A stretch of DNA of 64,000 bases. It comes from Plasmopara viticola. Taxonomy: Eukaryota > Oomycota > Peronosporomycetes > Peronosporales > Peronosporaceae. The DNA lies in the NCBI GenBank assembly GCA_001695595.3, contig MBPM02000002.1, positions 1,401,608-1,465,607 of the forward strand, given 5' to 3'. Below are positions 11,700 to 25,534 of this stretch, piece by piece. The notes beneath the pieces are model-generated. The model saw only the letters and a list, made by a program, of their open reading frames with translations. It did not search any database and was not told the DNA's origin. The position numbers were made by a program, and so were the translations under genes. Positions within the stretch are counted from its first letter, which is position 1. Each line of letters begins with the position of its first letter.

Positions 11700-13120
11700 G
11701 TGACATTTAAATTGTAAAGTGCACGCGTCTAGTATGGGCTATTTGCAAAAATTCGTTCCAACCATTCTGTGTGGGCTGACGACGCCTCAGAGGCAATTTA
11801 AAATAAACGTCCAATCTTTCTGTTCGTTCAATTGTTTGCGCTGATAAAACAAAAAAAGTGTGCTCCGTTCCTACAACGGACAAATTTCTTGCCATAGCTC
11901 TGGTGCAAAAATGTTGTCTCGGTCAGATATAATGGTCTTCAGAAGCTTGAGGTTCTTCATACTGTTCTTCTTTGGAGGGCCTTGCGAATATCTGCAGTAT
12001 CGCATACTTCCTTCGTAGCAAAGAAGTAAACCATTTTTGTTAAGCGATCAACATTCACCATGACGGCATTAAAACCCCATTTTGGTTTCTGAAACAGGCA
12101 CGATGAAGTTCATTGGAATATCAATCCATCTGCCTCTTGGCTTATTCAAATAAAAAAGTAAAGCCAGCATTTAGGGGCCCAGCCTTCTTGTGCTAACACG
12201 TTTTGCAGGTGTTGAATTAGCGGGCAGTTGTACTATTGACGCCCAACAAGATAAATTTTGTAAGATTATGCGATTTCTCGAATCTTCCTTGTCGGAAATT
12301 TGTGGTCGTGAAGTTGCATATGTGCCGGTTCGGTAGCGCAAAATACTGTTCTGCATTGAGTACTTTGGCACATTCTCTACTTTTTTCAGCTTATTGATAA
12401 TAAATTGTATGTTTCTTTCTCACAAAATCATTATCTTCACAATGAAAGTACGCTTACCTTGCTCGTCCTCATTGTCATCACGATGTCCCAACTGTAAGCT
12501 GCTTCCAGTAGTACTTGCACGCTAACTTGGGCAGCTTTGCGGTAGAATTTCGGATTGCGTGATCAGCCGCGCTGTTAGTTCTTTTAAAATGCACCTAAAT
12601 ACAGACTTCATTGCAGCAAGATCACTAAACTGTCGAGCTCCTCTGCGGTTCGTAGCCATTTTTGTCAGTCAGCTCAATACACTTGTGACTCAATCCGGCC
12701 GCAAATGGTCGCTCTAGACAATGCTCACGCCAACAGGCAAGATATCAAGTAGACCTTGTTCACGAACAGAGTAGTGCTGCTTGGTTGGCTTCATCTTCTG
12801 GCTGGCAACAGCAAAAGGATGCTTTAGCTCTCTAACTTGAAAAAACTCTCCCGATCGCAAACCTTAGAAGCACACTTAATGATTTAAAGAAAAGTGCAAA
12901 GACAAAGATTAGGTGAAGACGTCAAGTGGCGCTTGAGTTTATTCCAGCAGTGTAGTTAACCGTTCGAACGATCGATCGCTTCTTGATATATTTGTGGGGT
13001 GGTTCTCCAAATAGCTCAAGTCTCTGCAAAACCTTTAGACATGGACTGTGTGCCAAAAAACAGCTCCATTTCCTTCTTTGTTTTGGGCATTGTCCATTCT
13101 GCGATAACATTTACCTTTTA
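11700..13120 (-). mobile_element. Decayed Ty3/gypsy pol fragment (end of RT, RNase H, integrase)
   Basis: Read on the minus strand through several frameshifts and stops, pol motifs appear in the usual gypsy order. At about 13.1-12.95 kb there is an RT-connection motif (PPHKYIKKRSIVRT). At about 12.85-12.73 kb there is an RNase H strand (HPFAVASQKMKPTKQHYSVREQ). At about 12.2 kb there is an integrase zinc-binding CxxC-type segment, and at about 11.96 kb the integrase motif ISDRDNIFAPELWQE. None of the frames is long enough to be functional. No LTRs were found for it. Confidence 0.72.
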
Positions 13121-13849
13121 TTTGGACGCCATTTCATCCTACAAAGTCTCCTAGCCACGCAAAATTGGCACTTGGACAACTTGATGTGTAGCTGCCGTTT
13201 TTTTTCACTAAAGCAAAAGTTCAAAAGCCGTAACACTATGTGCGATTCTTCACTTTGCGCGGACTATATAGTCGAAGCAGATTTTCATTAAAACCCTCAA
13301 GCTTAGAAGATTCTCCGCAAAAGCCGAATAAATGTACCGGGGCTTCAACTGAGTACCATGGGGATGGATAAGATCTAAATAGATTATCTGTGGTTGGTAA
13401 ATAAAATTCGGGAATCACGTAATTTCACCTCAAAGAAGGACCGTGTACGATAAAAAACATTTTTTTTGGATATGGTGTCAAAGGTTTTTCTACGCGGCAT
13501 CGGTTTCACCTGTGAGGTCGCTGCTAGCTCAGATGAAGATAGCCGTGTATAATGCATCGCTGGTGCCGAAAACAATAGCGTACTTAGTCAAAAAGTGCAA
13601 GCTCAAACTAATCCTTTAATTTATTTTTGGATTGTCTTATACTATTCACGAATCTGTCACCATGTTTTAAAAAAGACATAGGCTTAGTATCAGGCTTGAG
13701 CAAAACTTCATGCTCGATACAGGAGGCGCGCGTGTCTCATTAAAAAACTTAGCGCGAGAAACCGTGCTTACATACTATAAATTTTTAATGCGATAAATTG
13801 TCTTCAAGCAGCTCCTAATCTTTAATCTTGCGCTCGGCTTTCTCGGCAT

Positions 13850-14900
13850 CATACGCTTTGGCGACAGTATCTGCTTCAATGTCTCGGTCGAGATGCAACG
13901 TTTGCAGGTATGGCTGAAAAGAAATTAGCTGCGTGGCTGCTGATGAGCTTATCGCCTGGTACAAGCGGTGTGGTTGTCCCGAGCTCCTCATTTTGGATCA
14001 AGGAGCGCAGTTCAGGAATGAGGTGGTCGACAATCTGTGCGCGCGTTTAAAGATAAAGCGGAGGTTTTTCCGGTGTAATTACTTTGGCTAAATGGAACAG
14101 TCGAGCGGATGAACGAGGACATCCTGCACGTGTTCAGGGCTTCATCGAGAACAAGCTCGACCTCCACGAGTGGCCGTATCTCTCGGCTGTCGTCCAAGCA
14201 ATTCTTAACCAGACTGCTCTTTGGTCACTGGACATTCCCCAACGGAGCTGTTCACGGGGTTCCAGCCTCCATCAGCTCTTGATGTGATTATTCGTCCCCC
14301 AGGTGATGAAAATACCGAACTTTTGGAGGTGTCTTGTAGCACGGTTGAGCAGCACTTAGTGCGCTTGCGCGACTCTCTGCATGGTGTGCACAAGGAGGTG
14401 GTTGATGGAGCGCAGACGACTGAAGGTGATGGTGGAGAAGAGCGGCATTGCTGCCAGCTTTAATGTCAGCGACTACATGCTCTGGCTTGTATAGACCAGA
14501 GACTTCCCAGCAACAAACTACTCGGGAAGTGGCTATGCCCATTTCAAGTCACTGCGGCGAATCCTCACTCTTTCCAGATACGCCACCTGGTCTCCGGTGC
14601 TACGTACAAAGCACACGCAACGAGACTGAAGTATTACGCCGATCAGGACCTGAGTATTACTCGGAAGCTGCTCGAATCTGTTGCAGGACACGGCATGGTA
14701 CTGGCCGTCAAGGAAATTCTCGACCACCGCTACAACGAAGCGCATGCACATTGGGAACTCAAGATTTGATGGGCTGGTTTGCAACCGATTGAGGACTCGT
14801 GGGAAAGTGTCGATGAGATGCTAAAGGATATTCCCACTCTCGTCAAGACCTACGTGGACTCCAGTGGCAGCGTGCTCCTAATCGCGCACGTTGACTAGTC
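13850..14900 (+). mobile_element. Decayed Ty3/gypsy integrase C terminus with chromodomain
   Basis: The plus strand carries the end of a gypsy-type integrase (QAILNQTALW, then GHSPTELFTGF at about 14.22 kb), split by frameshifts. A chromodomain-like module follows at about 14.70-14.87 kb (EILDHRYNEAHAHWELK, then WAGLQPIEDSWESVDEM). This is the order expected in chromovirus-type pol. It lies opposite to the pol fragment just before it, so at least two separate insertions are mixed here. The piece is not functional. Confidence 0.7.
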
Positions 14901-15860
14901 CAAACCGACAGCAGCGAGCTTTGAGAGGCGGTGTTGCGTGCTAGCGGTTGCCACCAAGCCGCTGGTGCCGTCCAACAGATCGCGGGAAGAAATTGGGCGA
15001 TGACAACCGCCGCGTTTTCCGCTCGGCCTGTAGGAGGGAGGATCTTTAACCCTCATGACCAACAGTGCGTGCCCAACGGCCTCGGCGGACTCGACGTTTG
15101 TTGGCATGCTGGGTGCTGGATTCATGTTTGCTGCATCTGCGGGGTGCTCCAAGATTACTTTTGGCCGACGGCTGCAGAGCCGTCGCAGAACTAGCAAGTA
15201 ATCAGTTCTCATTAAGCAATCTGCTTTGCATTCTACACCCCGGGTACATGTCAACATTCACTCTATCGGAATAGCGAGCAACTATGATCATCTCTTTGAT
15301 TAAGATTTGGTTGGCCGTGCAAGCAAAAAAAAATAAGTGTGGTTGGCGGGCAAAGCAACATCACTTTTCCCTCTATCGATTTCTTTGCGGCGATGCCGAA
15401 ACGTAAAATATTTATTTACATCTGTCAATCTCAAAGTTATGACGTAGTGGATCAAGACAATCCCGAAGTAGCTGTTTCAAAGTGAGAGTTGCGTAAAATT
15501 CGTCATGACTCATGACCACTAGCGTATAAATAAAGTTTGATTATTAAGCCGAGACCACCTTTTTAACGACCAATCTCTCCTATACATCCCTATTTGAGCG
15601 TCAAGTGGGCAACCAAGAATGAGCTGGCATTGATTTTTTGTGCTTATTTTCCTCGACGGCTGGGCAACCCACTATAAATAGGCGACAATGCACTCTGTTA
15701 TTTGAGTACCTTTGTATTTGATTGCCAACATCTTGCCTGGTTCTTGGAAACAGGTACCATTGATCTTCAGTGAGGTAACGGTCTGTACTTAAAAAAAAAA
15801 AAAGCAAAAGAAATTGGCTCGCGCATGCAGACAATACAAAATTAGGCTTCTGCTCGTAAC
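14901..15860. other. Intergenic stretch, no gene seen
   Basis: Short frames on both strands lack domains. The first few hundred bases probably belong to the decayed gypsy element. A poly-A tract lies near 15790 just downstream of the BSD gene stop codon. Confidence 0.45.
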
Positions 15861-17384
15861 CTAAATATCAATGGGCACAATTTTTGAGCTACTCGAACAC
15901 GCTTTACCACTCCCCCAATCGTCTGTAGCTTTTAAAGTCACGTCACTCTTGCCATTGTCAGTATAGACTGACACTGATGATGATGGCGAGCACAATGGAA
16001 GTCCGTCAGCGAGCGAAACGTCGTCAATCAAATCGTCCAGATTGTTTTCTTTGTCCGCACCGACATCATCAGCACCGACGTCATTAGCACAATGAGCTGC
16101 GCTTTCATGAAAAGCTCGAAACATTCCAAGTTCCGCTCGTAACACACCCATTTCACTCTTGACTTGAGCTTGTGCTTTTCTGTAGCCATCTTGGAACGCC
16201 TGATCACGCTCTTGCTTTATGCATTGTTCCATCTCCACTTTACCGGCTTCGGTTCCCTTTTCAAACGCTTCACGAGCACGCACTTCAGCACTCGCCAAAG
16301 CGTCCGCTAATTGCGTCTGGAGCTCATTCATACGGACTTGTAGCTTACTATACTCATCCGTTCTCCCAAGTTCAGCGCTCAAAGTAGTATCAGAACCCGC
16401 AGCACCCTTTGCATCACGCTGCTGTCGTAAAGTCGTGAGTTCCGCTTGGACCAAATCCTTGAGTTTTTTCATCTTGAGTGCTCGCATTCGCCACAGATCC
16501 TTCTCTTTTGTGACCTCTCCAACAGCACCAGCTGTTTCGTTCCCTTGTTTTGTCTCCAATTCCACAATACGCTCACGAGCAGCCTGCAGTTCAGCTACTT
16601 GTACATTGTCCGCCATGGCCTCCACAACCCCAACCTCACACCGCGTCAATTCTTGCTCTGCATTGCGTTGCACACTCTCCACAATTGCTTGACTCTCCCG
16701 AACGCCTTCGTCGTAGCCTTGCGCCCTGGCTTCATCCATTTGCATCGTCACTTCCGTCATTCTACTATCATAGGAATCACACAATGCCTGCAATTGCTGT
16801 TGCCACTCCTTCACCGTCTTTTGCTCGTTTTCTTCATGTATTTGCTGCATCTCCTGCAATTGCCCGTGCAATTCAATGGCCTTTTGCCTCCACTGTGTCG
16901 CTGCGCGGCGTTCTGCATCTCTCGCGGCCCGCAAGAGCCACACTCCTTCGGTTTCGGACGATTGCAGAGCGTCTGGTCCCTGTTTGTCGTCTATCTTTTC
17001 TTCAGGTGGCGTCAATTCACATTCTTGCTCCAATACCTGCGTCTGGTGTTGGCGAAAGAAATAGCGACGCCAAAACTCGTCAGAGCTCAATTTAGACGGC
17101 ACCAGTGTATTGTACAGCTCGCAGACATCAACGTCTTCGTCCAGTGTGCGCGTGATCTCGTATTCGTGCTCTTTAGCGGAGAAAAAGGTCGAAAAGTCTT
17201 GATAATTCGCCAATTCTTCGTACAAAATCTCGTCCACGGGCCCAGTACGGATCGATCCCATGGCACTTTGAAGCAACGTGGATGCCTCATCTTGAACGGC
17301 GATGGCGAGGCTCTGGGCTTTCTCCTGGACGGAACTCACGTAGCCCGACGCGTTCTTGGCCACCTGCTCGAACGTTTGCCACAT
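15861..17384 (-). CDS. BSD-domain protein with long coiled coil
   Basis: This is a single open exon. I take the ATG at 17384 (MWQTFEQVAKNASGYV), because the open frame upstream of it has no conserved look, which gives 507 residues. An amphipathic N-terminal helix (to about residue 60) resembles those seen before the BSD domain in synapse-associated-protein-1-like proteins. A BSD domain follows at about residues 85-135, with the hallmark late aromatic pair in EFWRRYFFR. From about 165 to 430 the protein is a heptad-rich coiled coil (RDAERRAATQWRQKAIELHGQLQEM and onward), and the C terminus is acidic and Ser-rich. BSD domains occur in TFIIH p62, in plant DOS2-like proteins and in vesicle-linked proteins; the coiled-coil form here suggests a cytoplasmic scaffold, which is inference. 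Downstream lies a poly-A-rich stretch. Confidence 0.8.
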   Translation of the reverse strand: MWQTFEQVAKNASGYVSSVQEKAQSLAIAVQDEASTLLQSAMGSIRTGPVDEILYEELANYQDFSTFFSAKEHEYEITRTLDEDVDVCELYNTLVPSKLSSDEFWRRYFFRQHQTQVLEQECELTPPEEKIDDKQGPDALQSSETEGVWLLRAARDAERRAATQWRQKAIELHGQLQEMQQIHEENEQKTVKEWQQQLQALCDSYDSRMTEVTMQMDEARAQGYDEGVRESQAIVESVQRNAEQELTRCEVGVVEAMADNVQVAELQAARERIVELETKQGNETAGAVGEVTKEKDLWRMRALKMKKLKDLVQAELTTLRQQRDAKGAAGSDTTLSAELGRTDEYSKLQVRMNELQTQLADALASAEVRAREAFEKGTEAGKVEMEQCIKQERDQAFQDGYRKAQAQVKSEMGVLRAELGMFRAFHESAAHCANDVGADDVGADKENNLDDLIDDVSLADGLPLCSPSSSVSVYTDNGKSDVTLKATDDWGSGKACSSSSKIVPIDI

Positions 17385-17495
17385 GCTATAATGGGATAGA
17401 ATAGTGTGCTGAACATCAAATTTGACAAAGTACCCAATGGGACCTTTTTCGAATAAGAAATAGGAGATTGCGTTATTAAAGGACCCATTTTTCAA

Positions 17496-18664
17496 ACCTA
17501 CATCGTGCCCATATTTGGGCGAAGGTATAATAGAAGAGCAAAAAAGAGCGTGGGACTGGTCATTAGCCGCACTCGGTGGCTAACGTGTTCAGTCTTACCA
17601 AAAATGTCTAAGTTAGTCGCTCACTAGAACTGGATGCACGTCAAACGTCAATATAACTTCAAGTTATTACGACTCATGCATTACTTGGAACGATATTACA
17701 GAACACGAGTATGTCATACGTACTATCAAATTGTGTGACACGAGAAGAGCATGTTTTGAGCTCATACATTTTAGTAGACATATCAATGCTACTTAAGATC
17801 CTGAAGCCTAATGGTTATATGAGGTCATAATACTAAGTCAGATTGGTGACTCTTAGTGTAGAACAAAGGCCATTCGATAAGATGACACTTTCGCTCTGGT
17901 AGCTTTTGAAAGGCAATAATCTTGACCAGGCCAAAGGTTGATGATTCAAAGGCGATTGTTTCCAGGTAAGAGGTCAGGTTATCTATCCATCAGATTGAGG
18001 CACTTGCAGAAATGTTCCAACATGTGAGTCCGCGATATCACCGATGATCACTTTCTCACTCGTAGTTACAGAAGATGTGGCTGAGATCAAAGGCAAGTTG
18101 CATTATGAAATTTATACAAAAAATCGAATGGAATGATGCAAAACGTACTAGGTTCGCTGTGTTGATTGAGCCCTTGCGAGCGTGCAAGTTTCAATGCGAG
18201 TCACTACAACACACTGTACATGCTTTGTGGATCCTGTTAAAGAATAGATGACAAATAACTTACATTTCTGAGTTGTATAGACAAGGATACTTTGTAATCG
18301 CGTGCTGAACACGACGAGTCTTCGCCTTAGCTAATGCAAAGATCAGCTTTGTCCAAAGCATGATTTTAAAAACGACTTCTTTACCATCGGGAAGCACGAC
18401 ATATACCTGGAATGAGGTTGCCGCTTTCAATGGTAAGCTCTCGCATTGATAAATAAAGCTATGTTTGCGAGATTCAACGCGATTATGACTCTGGGTTGAC
18501 AAAAATATTAGTAGTACTATGGAATCGAGATATGAATGCTATCTTGCGAGAGTCACTTAAAACCACGTCCTTGATAAATATTGTACAATATAAATACGGC
18601 TACAATATACCATAGCTGGAACCTCAAGTCTATTCATGTAAATCCTACATCACTTCTAACTCAA
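17496..18664. other. Intergenic region, possible small hypothetical frame
   Basis: The region separates the BSD gene from CTP synthase. A minus-strand frame at 18502-18260 (80 codons, ending KYPCLYNSEM) has a plausible protein-like middle (FQVYVVLPDGKEVVFKI), but no homologue is recognised and no partner exon could be joined in phase. It may be a fragment of an old gene. Nothing else stands out. Confidence 0.35.
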
Positions 18665-20536
<1,872 letters not shown>

Positions 20537-20831
20537 CTAGAGAACGGGCAGTTGAATTGAATGGACAGCTGAAACGTCGACGCAGCAAAATGTCCGAGTT
20601 GGCAGCTTTGTTGACAAAATGAGAAGGCGAATAGTACTATCCTATTTCTGTAGTAATAGCATCAGCATGCAACATAATACTTCACGAAGAGTACCATTTT
20701 CAAGAAGACTAAAAACGGTGACACTTGAACACATTTATCTTTATTTACTTGCCCTTATCGCTTGAACCAAAAATGGCACAATCTTCCCAAAAGACGCCAT
20801 CATCCGTAAAATACTTTTTGCACTTGCCATT

Positions 20832-23075
20832 ATGGCGGGGAATGATGCGGACGAAGCCAAGGCAAGCGCCTCACTCGCTCGATTGCGCTTGTTTCTATCG
20901 TCTCATGCCCCAAACGGGCAAGAGAAGGCGCCGATGACGTCTTTAGACCCCAATCCTCGCACTTTTGACGACGAAACACCAGGAGTGCCTTCTGAACAAA
21001 AAGTCAATGCTGTCTCGGACGCTGAAATCACGGAAGAGGAGAATGGTGGACAGACCACGATTCCTGCAGCAGGGGTTGTGGCAAGTGTAGCCCCGTTGAG
21101 TCAGTCATCAAAGGAGTTTGAACGCGTCAAATACTTGCTGCAATGCTCATTGCCAGGATTTCGTGTGCACGAGAATGTCGTGATCCATGATATGCAAAAT
21201 CCATTGCTCGTGGCCCAATATGAGCAATACAGTACAGGCCTCTTGGAACTCGACTCGTGGGTCGCAGTGAACGACTTGGGAAATGATGTGGCCGACATTC
21301 ATAGTTACGGATTTACATCGTTGGACGCGACGCAACCAAATATGAAATTTACAACCGGAAATTTGCAATTCAGTGCACCTTTGGATCAATCAGCAGACGT
21401 GCAAAAAGCTGCCAGCACCCGGCAATTGGTACTTTGCAAGATTGCAGTTGGCCGATCGTTGGTCATTCACGATGAAAAAGACGTGCAAGCGCGACTTCCA
21501 GCTGGGTACCATAGTTACTATGTGCATCAAGACGCGAGTGGGACACAAGATCAGGCACTGCTCGATCGCGGGTACTATCACGAGTACATTTTGACAAACA
21601 CCCTCCAAATTTTGCCTCAATATCTTGTGCGATTTACCTTTTCCGCAGCAGATCACAAAGTTGCAGTTGCGTCATGTGCACTGTGCGAACAACACTCTGC
21701 AGTGGTAATTTGCCGTAACTGTGAAGCCGAACTTTGTGCCCAGTGTGACCACGACGTTCACTCGGCCAACAAGTTGGTACGCCGCCACAAACGCACGCCG
21801 TTGCGTAGTAAAGCCAGAGCTCAAGCAAGTGAAGGCGCTAGACGTGGCCGACGTCGTAGCTCCACGCCATCGCTGGAGAATGGTGCTGCAAATTCGGAGC
21901 CAACAGGAGTGATGGTCGATGAAATTGTTGCGAAACAAATAGAAGAGAATTTGCTAGCAGATGAGGCAAAAATCCCATGGTGCCAAAGTCATGGCACGAA
22001 AAAAGTTGAATTTTACTGTCCCGTTTGTCACGTTGCAGTGTGTGTGAGTTGTAAAATGGTCGGCGACCATTCAATTGGCGAAAAAGGGTCGCATCGATTA
22101 GTATCAGTTGCCAATGCGTACGAAAATTGTCTTCGCGAGTCGTTGCGTCCTGATTCACTAATCACATCGCGCAAATCGGTTATTGAAAACAAGTTGCAAC
22201 TGATAAGTTGCCTCCAACAAAGTATTCTAGCCAACAAGGCGCAAGTTGCAACTGCAATACAAGACCAATGTGCACGCGCGTTGCATGATTTAAATGATGC
22301 AGTTGCCATCAAAATGCAGGTTTTGTCGGGTGAAATGCTCGAATTTGAACGCCAATTGCAGCAAATTGATTGGGTGGACGAAAGTCTCGAAGACCATCGA
22401 ACGTTGTTTCCAGCAGTTGAGTTTCTATCGGCGTGGAATCAGCACAAAGTGCTGCGGGCGCAACAACGTGAATTTCCACCTTTTGCACACCACAATGTGG
22501 AACCAGTAAAAGCGGATTTGCACCTTGCGGGTGACCTGCAAATTATCGTGGCAGAGCAATTGGCCACTTTGCCTCCTCCTTTATTGTCACCAAATGCAAC
22601 GGACCCAATTTTTGAGTCCAATCAGGAGAACCCAACCTGTCAGAGTGAATGTACGCAGTCGGAGCTTCGAGCTGCTGCAATATTTGCTCAGCACCGCCGA
22701 TCTGGCGACGATCTTCGCACGCAGTTGCTTACGATGAAACCCACGCTGTTACCAAAGTTCAACGCTGATTTTTTTATGACGCCGAGACGAGTAGTGTCGC
22801 CAAAGTGTCAGCAGCTTTTGGACGAGATCCACTATGAGATTTTGGTTCAAAATAGCGCTAAAAAGGCCGCTATGTCGCCTCGCAGTCCCATGTCGCCTCG
22901 TTCTGGCTTTGGCAAAGCAGCCACTCGAGCGTTCGATTTCAGCGCTCCACTGCGAGCTTCTTTTGTACAACCAAGTGGTCAAAAAGCGCCGGATGAGCTG
23001 CAGTCACCTCGCCAATGTGGGATCAGTGCATGGTCCACACTCCTTCGCCATGAAATGGGGCTTAGTGACTCATAG
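20832..23075 (+). CDS. Two-B-box zinc-finger protein (TRIM-like, no RING)
   Basis: A single exon of 747 residues starts at the ATG at 20832. Residues about 1-105 are polar and acidic. Residues about 105-270 form a folded region of unknown type (VKYLLQCSLPGFRVHENVVIHDMQNPLL...), containing IAVGRSLVIHDEKDV and a YHSYYVHQD motif. Two B-boxes follow: the first (about 281-322) is CxxC...CxxCxxxLCxxCDxxxH, and the second (about 383-430) is CQSH...CPVCxxxVCxxC...GSH. A coiled-coil region (about 445-540) completes the tandem B-box plus coiled-coil core of TRIM proteins. No RING finger is seen, so ubiquitin-ligase activity cannot be claimed. The C terminus carries SP-rich repeats (MSPRSPMSPRSGFG) that look like proline-directed kinase sites. 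It probably acts as a scaffold or regulator. Confidence 0.85.
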   Translation: MAGNDADEAKASASLARLRLFLSSHAPNGQEKAPMTSLDPNPRTFDDETPGVPSEQKVNAVSDAEITEEENGGQTTIPAAGVVASVAPLSQSSKEFERVKYLLQCSLPGFRVHENVVIHDMQNPLLVAQYEQYSTGLLELDSWVAVNDLGNDVADIHSYGFTSLDATQPNMKFTTGNLQFSAPLDQSADVQKAASTRQLVLCKIAVGRSLVIHDEKDVQARLPAGYHSYYVHQDASGTQDQALLDRGYYHEYILTNTLQILPQYLVRFTFSAADHKVAVASCALCEQHSAVVICRNCEAELCAQCDHDVHSANKLVRRHKRTPLRSKARAQASEGARRGRRRSSTPSLENGAANSEPTGVMVDEIVAKQIEENLLADEAKIPWCQSHGTKKVEFYCPVCHVAVCVSCKMVGDHSIGEKGSHRLVSVANAYENCLRESLRPDSLITSRKSVIENKLQLISCLQQSILANKAQVATAIQDQCARALHDLNDAVAIKMQVLSGEMLEFERQLQQIDWVDESLEDHRTLFPAVEFLSAWNQHKVLRAQQREFPPFAHHNVEPVKADLHLAGDLQIIVAEQLATLPPPLLSPNATDPIFESNQENPTCQSECTQSELRAAAIFAQHRRSGDDLRTQLLTMKPTLLPKFNADFFMTPRRVVSPKCQQLLDEIHYEILVQNSAKKAAMSPRSPMSPRSGFGKAATRAFDFSAPLRASFVQPSGQKAPDELQSPRQCGISAWSTLLRHEMGLSDS

Positions 23076-23229
23076 CATTTTTTTTCCTTCTAAAGATAGT
23101 TTGTTTTACCCATTTTTTGCTCTTTTCCACCCTTTTGCCAATTTTTTGGGCACTCGAGGACGTGCCACGTGCCATAGACACTCTCACTTCTCATCCTCGA
23201 CTGAGTCGACCACTTTGAAACTCGACATC

Positions 23230-25421
23230 ATGCGGGTGTTCGACGGGTTTCTAGTGCTTGTGACGTTCGTGTCCATGATTTCAGCGATCGAACAAAACGC
23301 CGGCAGGATCATGCAGCTGCACCGTCTTCCAAAACACGACCATCACTCGGCGCGCTACATGAGACGCCTAAACACCGAGGAGGAAGCACCAGAAGTCGTG
23401 CCACTTCACTTAGGACTGGGGTATGCAATTTGTTGTTTTTCATCACTTATTTGCGTCCACCTGACAATACTTTTTGCTCGTGAAGGACCCACTATACATG
23501 GGTGTATGCGGGTACACCGCCCCAACGAGCGTCTGTGATTGCAGATACTGGTAGTGCATTGATGGCGTTTCCGTGCTCGGGGTGTGAAGGCTGTGGCAAT
23601 CACACGGACCAGCCGTTTGTGACGACAAACTCGTCGACGTTGGTCCATTTGACGTGTGCGCACGAATCGATCTTTACATGCAGTGAGTGCAAGGTCGAGA
23701 CAGATACGTGCAATTTTGCGCAATCGTACTTGGAAGGAAGTACATGGAAAGCCACGGTTGTAGAGGACATTGTATACCTTGGAGGTGACTCGAGTTTCCA
23801 AGATGAAAGGATGCGCAATCATTATGGAACGCACTTTCAGTTTGGGTGTCAAACGGCTGAAACTGGCTTGTTTATTACGCAAGTGGCCGATGGTATTATG
23901 GGACTTGCAAACACAGATCATCACATTGTGGCCAAATTGTACCATGAAAACAAAATTGCCAAGAACCTCTTTTCCCTCTGTTTTACCGAACATGGGGGTA
24001 CCATGGCGGTTGGTCAGCCTTACGAAGCGGCACATCGTGGTACAATTGAGTACGTGAAGTTGCGGGCAGATCGATCACCAACGTACGTAGAGATTTTGGG
24101 TCTTTTTTCTTCTTTTTTGCGGCTTTGACCTTATTCTTTCACCTTTTGACGTTGGTGTAGCCATTTCTACTCTGTTCACCTGAAAGATATTCGCATCAAT
24201 AATGTATCCATTAACGCCCAGGACACAGCTTATACGCGTGGCCAATTCATCATCGATAGTGGCACTACCGACTCGTACCTTCCACGGAGTATGAGTACTG
24301 AGTTTTTGAAAGTCTTTGAGAAAGTGTCGGGTCGAACGTACCAATCGGGCGAGAAGTGCAAAAGCTATACAGTCACCGACTTGACGTCCCTTCCAACGAT
24401 TCAATACGTGCTGGAAGCACATGGGGACGAACAAGCTGAAGTGATTCTCCATATCCCACCCGAGCAATATTTGTATGAAATTGATGGCGCGTATTGTGGA
24501 AACCTCTACCTTTCTGAAAATTCGGGTGGAGTCATTGGTGCGAATTTAATGACGGGGCGCGACGTTATCTTTGATCTTGGCAATCAACGGGTTGGGTTTG
24601 TCGATGCCGATTGTGCTTTTGATAAAACAGAGTCAACGGCACCTCCTTCGATTGCCAAGAGTATTGACATTAATGAAACGAAAGGGAATGCGAGCGACGA
24701 TAAGGATGCGACAATTGTTTTTCCTACTTCTGCACCAGTGACGACAGTCGTGAACGAATCAAGTAAAGCTCTGAAAACGTTGGGTACAGTGAAGCCAAGT
24801 GCGGACTCAACCGAGTCTTCCATGGATTCAACACCAAGTGCGGAATCAACCGAGTCTCCGATGGATTCGACACTTGTTGCAACAAAGGAAAAGCGTACGG
24901 AATCGACGGATGAAAACACTACAAGTGACGTGGAGAACACGTTGCAATCCTCAGTGGAGACCACCAGTCAGTCGGACGTAAACTTCACAATGCAGCCATT
25001 ATCCAACGAAACGCCTGGCCCCATTATGTCTTCGGCTTCGGCTGCTGCTGGAGACTTCAAGACTCCCGCCAAGTCGTCTGGCACGCATCCACTAGTGCTT
25101 ACGATTGTCGGTGCTGTTTTAGTCGTGGGCTTTTTAGTCATGATGTTGATTTCAGTCAGTCGACGAAGACAAAAAGATGGTAAAGCACAGCTTTGGAGTC
25201 GTGTCAAGGGCGACGACGCAGATGAAGACGATGACGATGAAGAAGAGTTTGGACTGGTGCGAAACGAAAAGAAGCGCAAGTTGACCAAACATGAGCGGTT
25301 GCAACAGGAAGAGGACGAGTCTAGTCCAAGCAGTAGCGACGACGACGAGGACGAAGCCTTTCGGATGCACCATGAAGCCAAGACGGAGGACAAGAGGATG
25401 GTCGGATCGGATCGGCTGTAG
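23230..25421 (+). CDS. Membrane-anchored aspartyl protease, plasmepsin V/ASP5-like (copy 1)
   Basis: Exons 23230-23420, 23486-24082 and 24161-25421 join in phase (introns 65 and 78 bp) into 682 residues. A hydrophobic signal peptide (FLVLVTFVSMISA) starts the protein. The first catalytic Asp is in ADTGSA and the second in IDSGTTDS, so the A1 pepsin-type pair is complete. Immediately after the first Asp lies a Cys-rich insertion, FPCSGCEGCGNHTDQPF, followed by more Cys and the SYLEGSTW flap. This layout is characteristic of the plasmepsin V/ASP5 group. After the catalytic domain come a Ser/Thr/Glu-rich stalk with short repeats (STESSMDST, then STESPMDST), one transmembrane helix (LVLTIVGAVLVVGFLVMML), and an acidic cytosolic tail with an Asp/Glu run. 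It probably sits in ER/Golgi or surface membranes and processes secreted proteins, which is inference from the family. A second copy follows directly. Confidence 0.92.
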
Positions 25422-25534
25422 AAAGAACCCATTCTCAAGTACCCATTTTGTAGACAATAATACCTTTTAATGTGCTTCAATTCGCAGCGTTTCGATTGGC
25501 TATATATAGCCTTTTCTCTTCCTCGAAGCGGAAG

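Noticed and set aside
16446..17399. Plus-strand frame of 317 codons opposite the BSD/coiled-coil gene
   Set aside because: The sense coiled coil has far better codon and motif support; the antisense protein is Leu/His-rich with no domain.
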